NCBI GenBank assembly: GCA_019009955.1
Contig: CM032230.1
Location: forward strand, 28,028,001-28,092,000
Origin: Riptortus pedestris
Taxonomy: Eukaryota > Arthropoda > Insecta > Hemiptera > Alydidae
Length of the DNA stretch: 64,000 nucleotides
Direction of reading: 5' to 3'
Positions 1 through 10,018 of this stretch are shown one piece after another; the stretch's first letter is position 1, and the number at the start of each line of letters is the position of its first letter. The position numbers and the translations under genes were made by a program. The notes under the pieces are model-generated. The model worked only from the letters and a program-made list of their open reading frames with translations, did no database searches and had not been told where the DNA came from.

Positions 1-2
1 CA

Positions 3-548
3 ACAAGTGCTACACCAACTCCTGCTCCAGCATTTGGTTCAACAAGGTCTACACCCACTCCTGCTCCAGCATTTGGTTCAACAAGTGCTACACCAACTTC
101 AGCTCCAGCATTTGGTTCAACAAGTGCTACACCAACTTCAGCTCCAGCATTTGGTTCAACAAGTGCTACACCAACTCCTGCTCCAGCATTTGGTTCAACA
201 AGTGCTACACCAACTCCTGCTCCAGCATTTGGTTCAACAAGTGCTACACCAACTTCAGCTCCAGCATTTGGTTCAACAAGTGCTACACCAACTCCTGCTC
301 CAGCATTTGGTTCAACAAGTGCTACACCAACTCCAGCTCCAGCATTTGGTTCAACAAGTGCTACACCAACTCCTGCTCCAGCATTTGGTTCAACAAGTGC
401 CACACCAACTCCGGCTCCAGTATTTGGTTCGACAAGTGCTACACCAACTCCTGCTACTGCATTTAGTTTGACAAGTGCTACACCAACTCCTGCTCCAGCA
501 TTTGATTCGACAAGTGCCACACCAACTCCTGCTCCAAGTTTTTGTTAG
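3..548 (+). CDS. Gene A: C-terminal end of an FG-repeat protein (partial)
   Basis: The true reading frame starts at base 3, not the more open-looking frame starting at 7, which gives only a Leu/Gln-rich shadow. Frame 3 encodes about 14 copies of a 13-residue unit of the type TSATPTPAPAFGS, ending SFC and a TAG stop at 546-548. Each unit carries one Phe-Gly dipeptide in a Ser/Thr/Pro/Ala spacer, the style of FG nucleoporins, whose FG tracts form the pore permeability barrier and bind transport receptors. The last units degrade (VFGS, AFSL, AFDS, SFC). The 5' part lies outside the window, so no folded domain is visible. Genes B and C downstream on the same strand have RING heads, and B has an FG-like tail, so A may be a third member; that is inference. 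Alternatives are an unrelated FG nucleoporin or a low-complexity secreted protein. Confidence 0.7.
   Translation, partial: TSATPTPAPAFGSTRSTPTPAPAFGSTSATPTSAPAFGSTSATPTSAPAFGSTSATPTPAPAFGSTSATPTPAPAFGSTSATPTSAPAFGSTSATPTPAPAFGSTSATPTPAPAFGSTSATPTPAPAFGSTSATPTPAPVFGSTSATPTPATAFSLTSATPTPAPAFDSTSATPTPAPSFC
3..548 (+). repeat. 39-bp coding tandem repeat, about 14 units
   Basis: Units start at 3, 42, 81 and so on every 39 bases to 510. The length is an exact multiple of three, so copy number can change without a frameshift. Central units are almost identical, differing mainly by a CCT/TCA (Pro/Ser) alternation, while the last three are diverged. This suggests recent unequal exchange in the middle of the array. 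Confidence 0.95.
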
Positions 549-676
549 ATTAATGCTACTCCAACTCCTGATGGTATTCGCTGAATGAGGTGTAATTTTG
601 ATAGTGCCTAAGTTCTCTTATAGGGGCCTTGTAATCTTGCAATTAGGTCTATCTTACGCCGTCATTATGATTTTAG

Positions 677-686
677 AATAAATAAA
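677..686 (+). terminator. Likely polyadenylation signal of gene A
   Basis: Two overlapping AATAAA hexamers lie about 130 bases after the gene A stop codon, in AT-rich sequence with no competing open frame. Confidence 0.5.
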
Positions 687-2180
687 TGTATCTAGTGAAA
701 TTTTATGATAATTCCACAATAAGCAATTTATCTGTGTACAACTGTATATTTGGTGTACCAACATGCTAATGTTATTAATGGTTTGGTATTTTTTTGTACT
801 TTCAGGAATTGTATATGGCTGTGAAGTATTTGTTCATAAATATGTTTTTCCCTTTTTTTACCTCTTCCGAAATATATACATACATTTCTAAATGTAATCC
901 TTTGGTGTATTAAACTGTTTGACATAGTTTTGAATGTATCTATTATTATTACAAGACAATTGTTATTTTCACTATTTCCATCATGAGAGTACTTTCTTTC
1001 TAAAGCCATTTGCAGCAAATCTTTTTTGGCCTCATTATTGCTGATTTTTTCTTTTTCGTTTACAATTTCTTTTTTATAGTTCTTTTCTGTATCTGACTAA
1101 TGAAACAAATGATATTTTATGATATAAATTCATTGAGTATATAGCTGTTAATAATTTCTTGTTTATTTTGTTTAGTCAGTGATCTGGTCAACAGATGTTA
1201 AGTATAGGAAGTGGGAGTATAGCACCTTGGCTAGGTGTTACAGCTATGTCAGGAAAATGTAACTGATAATACTGAAATAATAACTTTGGTGTTTGTTTTT
1301 TTTTTACCTCAAGAAACAAAATGAGTTGATTATATTTTTTTCTAAATTGTAAATATGTTGTTAATATCATATCTATTCATATACACTTAACAAATATAGG
1401 GAAATAAAAGTGTATGATAGAAAATATATATTCATATAATATTTGTTATTTTTTGTTAATCAATTATCAATTTAGTGTCACCCTTATTGTCCCCTTCCTT
1501 TTTACCTGCTGTCATTTTATACGTAGGACTAATTACATGAGCTTTCTGGATGTCTCAAAATTTATGCTGGGGCTGGAGTCTGTCCTCTCCTTTTTCAGAG
1601 ACATTGACTGGCATATAATTGTTTAAGTAAGATATATGGCAAACCCTGTCCATCTATACTTGAAGTATGAATATCATTCCGAATTTGAATAGAATTTTCT
1701 TGCTTGCAACTTTCTCCTTCAAACTTTAATTGAGTGGGAGTTTCTCCGCTGAACTATTTGCCTTTTTTCTTGTTCTATTATTTTATGTCTTTGCTAGCTA
1801 AGAACATAATCACCTGTAGTGATTCTGGAAATTCTGTACGTAGTGTTAACAGCATGTAGAGCTTCCTTGATGATTATATACCTGGGATGTTTTTTTATTT
1901 GGGTTCCCTGGCACAGTGGGATTACTGGTAATAAGATGGTGGGCCATGAGACAAAACTCACTCAATCGCAACCACCACCTCTAATGAGTTATGTACATGA
2001 GAGGGAGGGGTATTTGTACAACATCTAAAAGGTGTCTGTGAAATAAAGAATTGGAAATTGAGATAACTCGTGGAGGCAATTTATTGACAGGGGCATATTT
2101 TTGATAGTGCTAGGTTTGTTAACCTACTAAGCAAGAATTTCACCTTTTCAATTAGACAGGGATACTACATTTGGGGACAT
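687..2180. other. Intergenic DNA, nothing recognised
   Basis: AT-rich spacer between gene A and the first foldback element. Short open frames here lack codon structure, splice context or family resemblance. Confidence 0.6.
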
Positions 2181-2331
2181 TTTTAGAAGATGGCCCTTTA
2201 GGGAAAACAGCTATTCAGGTTGTATTCAGATTGTATGTATGGTTTTCAAAGAGTATCTTCAAATGTCCATCACCCCTATTTATGTCCATCGATCCTACCC
2301 AGGAGATGACGAAAATGAGGTCCGTTCAAAA

Positions 2332-2367
<36 letters not shown>

Positions 2368-3103
2368 CTGTTACCGCTCTAGCGGTCGCAATTATTGTTT
2401 AATCGTTACCAAACTCGATATTTACTCGTTTTATGTAAAAAGAAAGATCAAGTTCGTTAACGGTTGAAATCGGGCAAGGGGGAGGGGGGGGGTTTAGAGG
2501 GGAGTATTTCGAAAATTCGAAATATCTCCGTTACCATAGGTCGGATCGAAAAATTGTATAGAATTAATCTTATTGCAAATTAAATATACTATAAATATTG
2601 TTATATACATTTATTCTCTATCTTGAATATTAACCGAGATATTTGCATTTTCCAGTTTTCAGCCATCAGCAAACCACCACTTCTACTCAAGTTACATAAA
2701 CAATACTCTGCTACATAATAAATCACATTATTCGAAGTTTAAATGCCAAAAATTGTATTGAAGAGACCTTTATTATACGAGATAAATGCAAATATGTCCT
2801 GGTGACCCCCCCCCCGTCTTAAGGTTTTGGACTACTAAAAGTTGATTGTTTGAGATAACAATTATTCTGACTCATTATTAATTACAGTACTAGATATAGT
2901 AAATAGTTCTCAATAAAATTAATATGTTATATTCTGATATATTTCAGTAATTGTTTTTCTTTCCGGTGTGAGGCGGGAGACCCGTTTGTTTACATTTCTA
3001 ACCTAAGGTTTCCTTTCAGCAGGTTATTGAAATTGGATGAAGCATTTCTTATTTCCGTTTGTATTTATTCTTGGTGGTGTTGTGTTCCCAGTATGTAGAT
3101 TTA

Positions 3104-3156
<53 letters not shown>

Positions 3157-3434
3157 TAACGTCCACTTTTTGCTACTCAGGCTAATTGGGACGGGTTATC
3201 TACAGGTTACCACCCTTTTCTAGCCAGGGTGGGATTTTAGGATATTATTTAATGAATTTCGTCACTAAATAATTTCCTTTGCCCAGGCGAGAATCGAACT
3301 CGCCACTCTAGGTTTGCCATGTGAGATAAAGGTCAACGCTTTAACTCGCATGGCTAACCTGAGCCCCTGTAGATTTATCTATTACTAAACTTCACGAGGG
3401 AAATCTGCTTAGTTTAAGCAGCCCTTGCGTGACG

Positions 3435-3475
<41 letters not shown>

Positions 3476-3608
3476 CGTACAGTTTTGAACGGACCTCATT
3501 TTCGTTATCTCCTAGGGAGGATCGATGGACATTTGTAGAAAAATTTCGAAAATCGAGTCATGAGTACGACCTCAATAGCTGATTTCCCTTAAGGGAAATC
3601 TGCTAAAA
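2181..3608. mobile_element. Foldback element with long inverted repeats, interrupted by a SINE
   Basis: The left end starts TTTTAGAAGATGG and the right end closes GGGAAATCTGCTAAAA at 3608. The left arm has the features AGCTATT, CAAATGTCCATC, AGATGACGAAAATGAGG and GTTCAAAACT, then (TA)n at about 2336-2362. The right arm has the same words in reverse complement after (TA)n at 3440-3470. The arms are about 150 bp and the microsatellites lie symmetrically at their inner ends. The interior is non-coding. A SINE (3106-3380) is inserted inside. No transposase is encoded, so the element is non-autonomous. Confidence 0.7.
3095..3380 (-). mobile_element. tRNA-derived SINE with 12-bp target duplication
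   Basis: On the - strand the element starts GGGGCTCAGGTTAGCC, carries an A-box-like TAGCCATGCGAG and a B-box-like GAGTTCGATTCTCGCC, and ends in a 49-base A tail (T run at 3106-3154). The flanks GTAGATTTATCT at 3095-3106 and 3369-3380 are identical, a clear target-site duplication showing L1-type retroposition. The long uninterrupted tail and intact duplication suggest a young insertion. Confidence 0.9.
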
Positions 3609-3900
3609 TGGCCAGTGATAGGATGAAAGCCAGGTATGATCGAGCAGCAAATACGGAGGGATTTACTGAAGGACAAATGGTTCTATTATTTAACCCACTA
3701 CGCAGGAAAGGATTATCCTCTAAAATGCAAATGCACAGGGTGGGACCTTATAATGTAATCAAGAAATTGAACGACGTGGTCTACTGGATAGAGATACCAC
3801 AATCTGAAGTCTAAGATAAAAGTGGTTCACGTAGGACGACTAGCCAAATATGGCAATAGTGATTTTGAGTCTATCAGGGACGAAAAGGCTTAAGCGGGCG
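3609..3900 (+). pseudogene. Ty3/Gypsy integrase C-terminal fragment
   Basis: Translation shows an integrase tail typical of Gypsy polyproteins: a basic helix with KARYDR, then EGQMVLL, then GPYNVIKKL and a V-x-H-V-G-R-L-A-K type end. The continuous frame breaks after IPQSEV, and the rest reads in another frame. Gag, protease and reverse transcriptase are missing, so this is the 3' stub of an element whose LTR follows directly. It is not functional. Confidence 0.75.
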
Positions 3901-3904
3901 GCAG

Positions 3905-4425
3905 TGTTGCGAAAACTACTCACGTGAAAAAGTCAGAGTTACGTATTTATGAAGTACGAAGTAGATGAAATGAATCGACCGATGGAAGGACCAAGACCGT
4001 TGGCACCAAAGTATGTTCTCGGTGATACCCCTCTGGTATCTAGGCTTGTCTGGGCTCGTTTCTTTTGATCTCGTCGCCCGTCTATAAAAGCGTCTCAGCT
4101 CGCTCAAAAGTTAGATTGTTCTCAGTTATCTTCATGTGAACAACAGTGCGTTCAGTGCAGTTATAGTGAACACTGCGTTTAAGTTGCAGTGGGGTAAAGT
4201 GTTTATGTAAAGAGCAGCGTAGTGCCGTGTTCTGTGAACTTCAGTGATCGTGTGTTATTGTACTGTGCAACAAAATGTGACGTTATCACTGCATACTGTG
4301 AATAATAGTTAAGAATAATTTACCAAGTGTTTAGTGCATTGTTAAATAAATTGTGCCGTGATAAGAACTCCAAAGCTTGTGCGGTTTATTATTTTTGGTA
4401 ATAAACGCTCAAGTGTCGGTAAGTT
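3905..4425 (+). mobile_element. 3' LTR of the Gypsy-like element
   Basis: The block starts TGTTGCGAAAACTAC just after the integrase stub. It contains TATAAAAG at about 4083 (core promoter) and AATAAA near 4345 and 4400 (poly-A signals), and ends near AAGTTTACA. A second diverged copy of the same LTR lies at 36595-36718 plus 39745-39880. The exact right boundary is uncertain because the flanking DNA is itself a repeat. Confidence 0.65.
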
Positions 4426-4429
4426 TACA

Positions 4430-5508
4430 TAGCCCTGCGTGTCGGACTTTTTATACTTCTATGTAGTCTAAGTACGATATCTTTGTAGGAGCGGTGAAGG
4501 AGGAAGGTTACTTGTAGTTTCAAACTTTTATAGATAAGACCTTGTAATGAAATTATTAAGATAATTTATGTACTTATGTGATAAGACACTCAGTACAGTA
4601 CTGATAATAAAATTTAGGACTTCTAATAAAAACATTATTAATGGATGTAAATATTACATGATTACAACTTTGTAAGGTACTGTATGTCTTATTCATACTT
4701 ATTGTTTTTCTATTATCTCTTTGAAGAGGAGTATTTATTTTCCTCTTAGGATGTTCTACTGCCAATTGGAATATGAAATGGTTCTTAAAATTAGTATGTC
4801 ATGTCAAGTTTTGTATTAACTTTCATATAATAAGTAATTCTAAGTAGTAGGAGGTGTTAAATAGAAATCTCTGCTCTCAATTTTAAATGATCAGTCTAGC
4901 TGTCATAACAGAAATAACTATTGTTTATTGTAGGCAGGCTGTGCTCTCACTGTAATTAGATAAAGGGCTTCTGTCTTTTCTGTACTTTCTTGTGTTCTTG
5001 TGATTTTAATTCTAGTATCAAATGAAGGTGAATTTTCAAATTAACAGCATGAATAGTAAAGTAGATGAGTTCAAAACTCATTTAATAGAAGTCCATATCT
5101 TTTGAAATCGAAATTAATATCATTTTTTATTTTACTAATTGGTATAGAAGTCCATTGGTTGTCTAAATATTAAAGCTTTTAAGACAACGTTATTATGTTT
5201 TTATTTTTAGAAGTCATTCTAATCAGTTTCTCATGATTTATTGATATTTTCCTCCTTTTTAAACTTTATTATGGTTTACTTTATTGAAAAACGAGTTACA
5301 CTCTTTTCTACTTTGAACAGTTATCCAGGGTTGACATGTAAAAGGTATTTCTTGAAAGCTGCTGTAGGATTTGCAGGCAGTGAGGTTTTCTGACTAGTTG
5401 ACCTTTACTTCCATTGAAAGAAAAGTCCTTCCTTTTTCATTTGCAAAGCTTTCTTTTTTCACAAAACGATTAGCTTGTGATGGTTAACAGGTGCTGCTTT
5501 TGTAACTT
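4430..5508. other. Intergenic DNA, nothing recognised
   Basis: The first 30 bases resemble the inner end of the foldback family (TGCGTGTCGGACTTT). The remainder is AT-rich spacer without a supported gene. Confidence 0.55.
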
Positions 5509-5740
5509 TTTTTTTTTATTTATTTTATTTTACGTCCACTTTATGGTACTAGGCTAATTGGGACGGGTTATTTACAGGTTACCATCCTTTTCTAGCCAGG
5601 GTGGGCCTAAGGAGTTTATTTAATGAGTCCGTCATTAAATAAATTTCTACTGCCCAGGGCAAGATTCGAACCCGCCACTCTAGGTCTGCCATGTGAGATT
5701 AGGACCAACGCCCTAACTCGCACGGCCAACCCGAGCCCCT
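5509..5740 (-). mobile_element. tRNA-derived SINE copy
   Basis: Same family as 3106-3368, reading GGGCTCGGGTTGGCCG on the - strand with a B-box-like GGGTTCGAATCTTGCC and a shared 3' body (ACCCTGGCTAGAAAAGG). The A-rich tail has decayed to TAAATAAAA. No clean target duplication is visible. Confidence 0.85.
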
Positions 5741-6134
5741 TTGTTTCTTTTTCTGTTATACTTCTTGGTCACAAACTGGTTCCTTTCATAAACTCATCAC
5801 CCTGGCCTTTTAACAGTTCTGGGAGTTGTCTAACAGTTTAATCATGATCATAATTTTGCTTGATTCTTTCTGTCTCAGTCAGCAGGTTGCTTATTTTTCT
5901 GGCGGCTACATCAGGATCATAACATTTTTCTAGACTTGGAACTGAATCCCTCAGGTTTTGTAACATTTTGCTGCTTAGCAGTTTTGTACCATTATCAGAA
6001 ATAGCATTTATATATACATCAGCAGTCTAAAGAGTTGTCCTCTTTGTAAATGATACTTTTTAATTTAGTCTTCTTCAGTCCTTTGGCTTTGGATACGTAG
6101 GACTGGCCATGAGTTATTAAAGCCATATTGTGAA
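5741..6134. other. Intergenic DNA, nothing recognised
   Basis: AT-rich spacer between the SINE and the piggyBac-type element. Confidence 0.5.
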
Positions 6135-7541
6135 TTAACCCTTAACTGATAACATACATATTTTGTTCATTGCAAGTAACATGCGTCTGTGAGACGTGTA
6201 CATAAAAAAATTGATTTTAGAGGTGCAATTTTTAATAAAACTACTATAAATTAACTAAATAATTGTTATTTGATTGTTCACTATACTTAGACTTTCAATT
6301 TCAATGACATCGGTATCTTAGTAGTTTGCCGAATTTTGATTTTTCAGTTTTTCTCTTATTGATTTTAGTTTTTGATTAGAGCGAATTACTAGTTGTGCAA
6401 TCATCTCATGGTCAAAGAAAAGGCGCCAAACATCTTCAATATTGGGGTTTTTACCAAGTGATTTTGCATTTGGTCGTAAAGCAGGAAGTTTTATTCTCAT
6501 AATATTTTTGGCTGGTGTCTTTATAATTTTTGGCTCGGTTGAACACCATGTGAAGCAGTTTTTTTTCCCCATAATAGTTCTTTGGTTCATCTCTGCTAGT
6601 CATTGAAGACCCATCACCAGAGATGCTAGGGACAACCTCTTCCACTGAATTTCCACCGACCCTTTCATTTGCCTCATCCTCAAGGTCTTGCCACTCTAAT
6701 TCGGACTCGGAATCATGTTCAGAATGTTCTATTTCATCCTCAACATTGTAGGAATCGTCAGAATCAAATTCTTCATCACTAGGCTCAACCTCTTCTTCAG
6801 GAAGAGCAACTATTGACATTATTTTTTTTGTCTTTGCAGAAAATATACCTGCCATACTGAAAAAATAAAAAAAAACTAAAAGAAAACTACATATATCATC
6901 AGAGAAAAATATTGGCGGAAAATTATGTTCAAGAATCTGTAAATATTTTGTCTGCAAAAACATTTCTCGTAAATGGAAAGAAAAAATGTGTGCAATCAAC
7001 AAAATATCATTTGAAAAAGTTTTGAATATAATTACATTAATCTCAAATATAATCCATCAAGAACATAAATAAAAAAAACTAATTGAAATTAGAGGGAACG
7101 TTTAGTAATAATTTTTTTTCTTTTTTCTGAGAACATGAAGGATTAGAACTCTTCAAGGTATTTAGGCAAGTAAATAAAAATATGTATAAAAACAAATTAA
7201 TAAGAACAACATGCCGAACAAACACATTCGAACATGAAAATTATTATTATTGTTTAGGTACATACCTCACACGTTGCACAAAAGAACGTTTCAGGTAATA
7301 CACGTCTGTAAGATGAACACAAATGTTGATACTCGTCTCTTAGACGTTGTACGTTTTAATTGTGACCTTACTAAAACCACAAAACACAATTGATTGGGTT
7401 AAAACTTCACAAGCGTTGTTTACAATATCTAACTTGAACATACACTGAAGGTTTCATTTGAAAAGTAGAGCTAACGTATAAATTGTGGAAAATTAGTTAA
7501 CCCAAGCGTCTCTGAGACTTGTGTTACCAGTTAAGGGTTAA
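6135..7541 (-). mobile_element. Complete non-autonomous piggyBac-type DNA transposon
   Basis: The ends are inverted repeats: CCCTTAACTGATAACA from 6139 and the reverse complement of TGTTACCAGTTAAGGG ending at 7537. Both are flanked by TTAA (6135-6138 and 7538-7541), the target duplication of piggyBac transposons. Subterminal copies of a GCGTCT(G/C)TGAGAC word lie near 6183 and 7505. The interior holds only the N-terminal part of a transposase (6318-6855), so the 1.4-kb element would need an enzyme from elsewhere. Confidence 0.9.
6318..6855 (-). pseudogene. piggyBac-type transposase N-terminal fragment, frameshifted
   Basis: From a Met at 6855 the frame runs through an acidic region (DEEFDSDDSYN, EDEIEHSEHDSESELE) typical of the N-terminus of piggyBac transposases. 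After SRDEPKNYYG the homologous reading moves to a second - strand frame with KIIKTPAKNI and then DVWRLFFDHEMIAQLV, matching the start of the conserved piggyBac domain, and stops at 6318. The shift falls at a T8 homopolymer around 6560. The catalytic Asp triad would lie further downstream and is absent. It is a dead copy, and a role as a short DNA-binding product is only conjecture. Confidence 0.75.
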
Positions 7542-9939
7542 AAATGCGCATTATTTAAGATCCAAACTCTGACTAGGATTGAACACCACAAACAGGCAAG
7601 ATACAAGGGGCTGAAAGGAGATATCCTTTTATTGGGCATACATGTATCTGGACCCTGTGAATATTATGGTTTTTTTATCTGCTTTCATAGTACAAGTATT
7701 TCTCTCAGGTACTAGGAGGAGCTGCATCTAGGAAACATGGACTCTCCCAATTCACTGGATCAACAATCTCCCTGGTCCACCCAGTTGTTCTCATGTACAC
7801 AATTTTTGTTTGATTGATACCAAACTCGATATATAAGAGTTTCATGCAAAACTAAAGGTCAAATTCATTAATGGCTGAAATCGGGCCAGTGGCAGTGGGG
7901 GGAGTAACGAGGGGGGTAATTCGAAACTACCAAATATCTCTGTAATAGATCCAAATAGATTTGTTCTCTATCTTCAATATTGACCGAGATATTTGGATTG
8001 TTTAGCTTTCAGCCTTTGGTAACCCACTTCTCCTTAAGGTCCTATAAACTATACTCTGTTATATAATGAACCACTTCATTTTTAGCTTAAATACCAAATA
8101 TTGTTTTGGACCGATATTTACTAAATGAAGCAAATCCATTGTGATGGCGTCATTGTTTAAGATTTTACGTTCTTAGTTGGAAATGTTTATTTAATATATA
8201 TCATACTCGTTATATAACTGTTTCAATCAACACTAGAGATCATATTTTTTATTTGCAGAAGTTGGACCTGGAATATAGAGGGTTGGAAATTAGAAAATTC
8301 CAAATTTCTTCATTATAATGAATAGGATCAAAAAAGTTATAGAACCAATCTTGTTAAACTATGAGATGTTGTTCTAACCTCTTTTTTGCAACTCAAGTAT
8401 TAAGTGAGTTATTCTTACTTTCTTGTTTTCAGCCTTCAGATAATGACTATGCAAAAAAAAAAAAAAATGTCACACAAGGGCTACATTTGCAAAGCAGATT
8501 TCCCTTGAGCTGATATATGATACGCAGATCTCGTCACGATCTATTCTATTTTTCTTCCATTATACAAAGCCCATGCAAACAGGAATGTAAATACCATCTG
8601 GATATGATATGATAGTGACTCAATTACTCAAAGTGAAAATCTCAGAAGTAGGAGTGGGGGTTTACTGAGACTGATTACTAAACTATGCAAATATGTTGGT
8701 TAATATTTGAGATCCAGAACAAATGGATGGAACGACATTTGTTGGAAGTTACATTTTCAATAAGATTGGTTCAATCTGATTCATAATAACTAATAGAACT
8801 TTTTATGATGTTTCAGTTTATGTTCAACATGAGATGACTATAAGTGGGGAATACTGAAGACTGAAAACTATTAAATGCAAATATCTTTGTTAATATGTGA
8901 GATACAGAAAGAGTGTATAGAACAACATTTGTAGGAAATGAAATTTACAACAAGATTGGATGTATAGAATTTATCTATCGTATTGGATAATCACAGAGAT
9001 ATTTTGTATTTTCTAAATTCCCCATCTCGAAATTCCTTCCCCAGCCAAATTGAGCATTATTGAACTTGATCTTTAGTTGTACATAAAATGTTTAAATACC
9101 ATCTTTGGTAACGATCGAACACCATATAAATATATATTTCATCATCTCCTTGTTAGAATTGATGGATCTTTTTTAGAAAAATATTCTAAAATGCCTTTTA
9201 GATCAACTGGGAGGGGGGGGCTGGCATGTGCCTCTGATGTTTACTCATACAGATAAATGCTTTTTAGTTTTATTTCACTCCTGATTGGGTATAGGAATTT
9301 ATTTGGTGATAGACTCAAAAATAACGAACAAATAATCTTAATATATACAAAATGACTATAATCTCAAGGGAACCGATCCTAATATGCTTGAGTAGATGTG
9401 AAGTTGATACATTTATGGCAGGTTGGAGCCACCCAGAGAAGGTCAGGGCAGTGTGCCGCCAAAGGAATTTAACTCTTGAAAGGACAGTAGGTATGCAGGT
9501 CCTGGAAAAATAGCCCCAGCAGGCAAAGTTTGGTTTGTCAACTCCATGAGGTGCACTACCCAAATAATTTTTTTTTTGTTTGGAAATTTAATTTTTATTT
9601 TGGCATATAACATAACTTCACTCTGGATAGTACATAACTTTGATTGCCTACTCTCTGGGTGTTAGAAATAACTATCTAGAGTCAAAAATATAAATTAATT
9701 TGCCACTTCTGTAGTGGCAACTATTCTTTATTCTCATGCAATTTTACTGGCTTCACCTTAATGAGGGGATTCCACTCTCTAGATATATGACTTTTCCTTT
9801 ATAATTAATTATCATATAAGCCATCTTATGCGTCTTAGCAATTTACTTACAAATTTAAATATTATTTATGGAGCTTCTGGGGCAATATTTATATCAGAGT
9901 AAAATGATGATTATCTTTGCCTTTTCATTTTTATTCTAG
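7542..9939. other. Intergenic DNA with scattered foldback-family fragments
   Basis: Pieces of the foldback family interior recur here in both orientations, for example AATATCTC(C/T)GT, ATTTGCA and ACCCCCACT words at about 7810-8170, 8210-8560 and 8570-9240. No supported gene lies in this stretch. A 5' non-coding exon or promoter of gene B may sit near its right end but cannot be placed. Confidence 0.5.
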
Positions 9940-10018
9940 GAGTACTGTGTGGAATTTCTTAAGTTTTGATTGAATCTGCAGAATATTATAACTAAATGGC
10001 AATGGAGGCAATATCAAA
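9940..10018 (+). CDS. Gene B exon 1 (coding from 9996)
   Basis: A pyrimidine-rich acceptor (TTTTTATTCTAG) ends at 9939, so an upstream non-coding exon is likely. The ATG at 9996 opens MAMEAISK, with the last codon split AA|G over a perfect donor, AAA|GTAAGT. The phase matches the acceptor at 11385 exactly. The same split Lys codon starts gene C. Confidence 0.7.

Noticed and set aside
7..471. Leu/Gln-rich 154-residue open frame
   Set aside because: It is an off-frame reading of the 39-bp array; the frame at base 3 gives FG units and a natural stop.
2336..2362. CRISPR or regulatory meaning for the (TA)n arrays
   Set aside because: They are simple microsatellites tied to mobile-element ends in a eukaryotic genome.
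3230..3370. Functional tRNA gene
   Set aside because: The boxes are tRNA-like but the body continues into the SINE 3' region with tail and target duplication, and a proper acceptor stem is lacking.
5623..5841. 72-residue frame with RARFEPATLGLPCEIRTNA, and 48623-48832
   Set aside because: Readings through tRNA-derived SINEs; the RFEPAT-type string is a known translation artefact of such repeats.
9315..9563. 82-residue - strand frame with no stop
   Set aside because: No family recognised, no splice context, and it sits in repeat-rich DNA; retained only as spacer.
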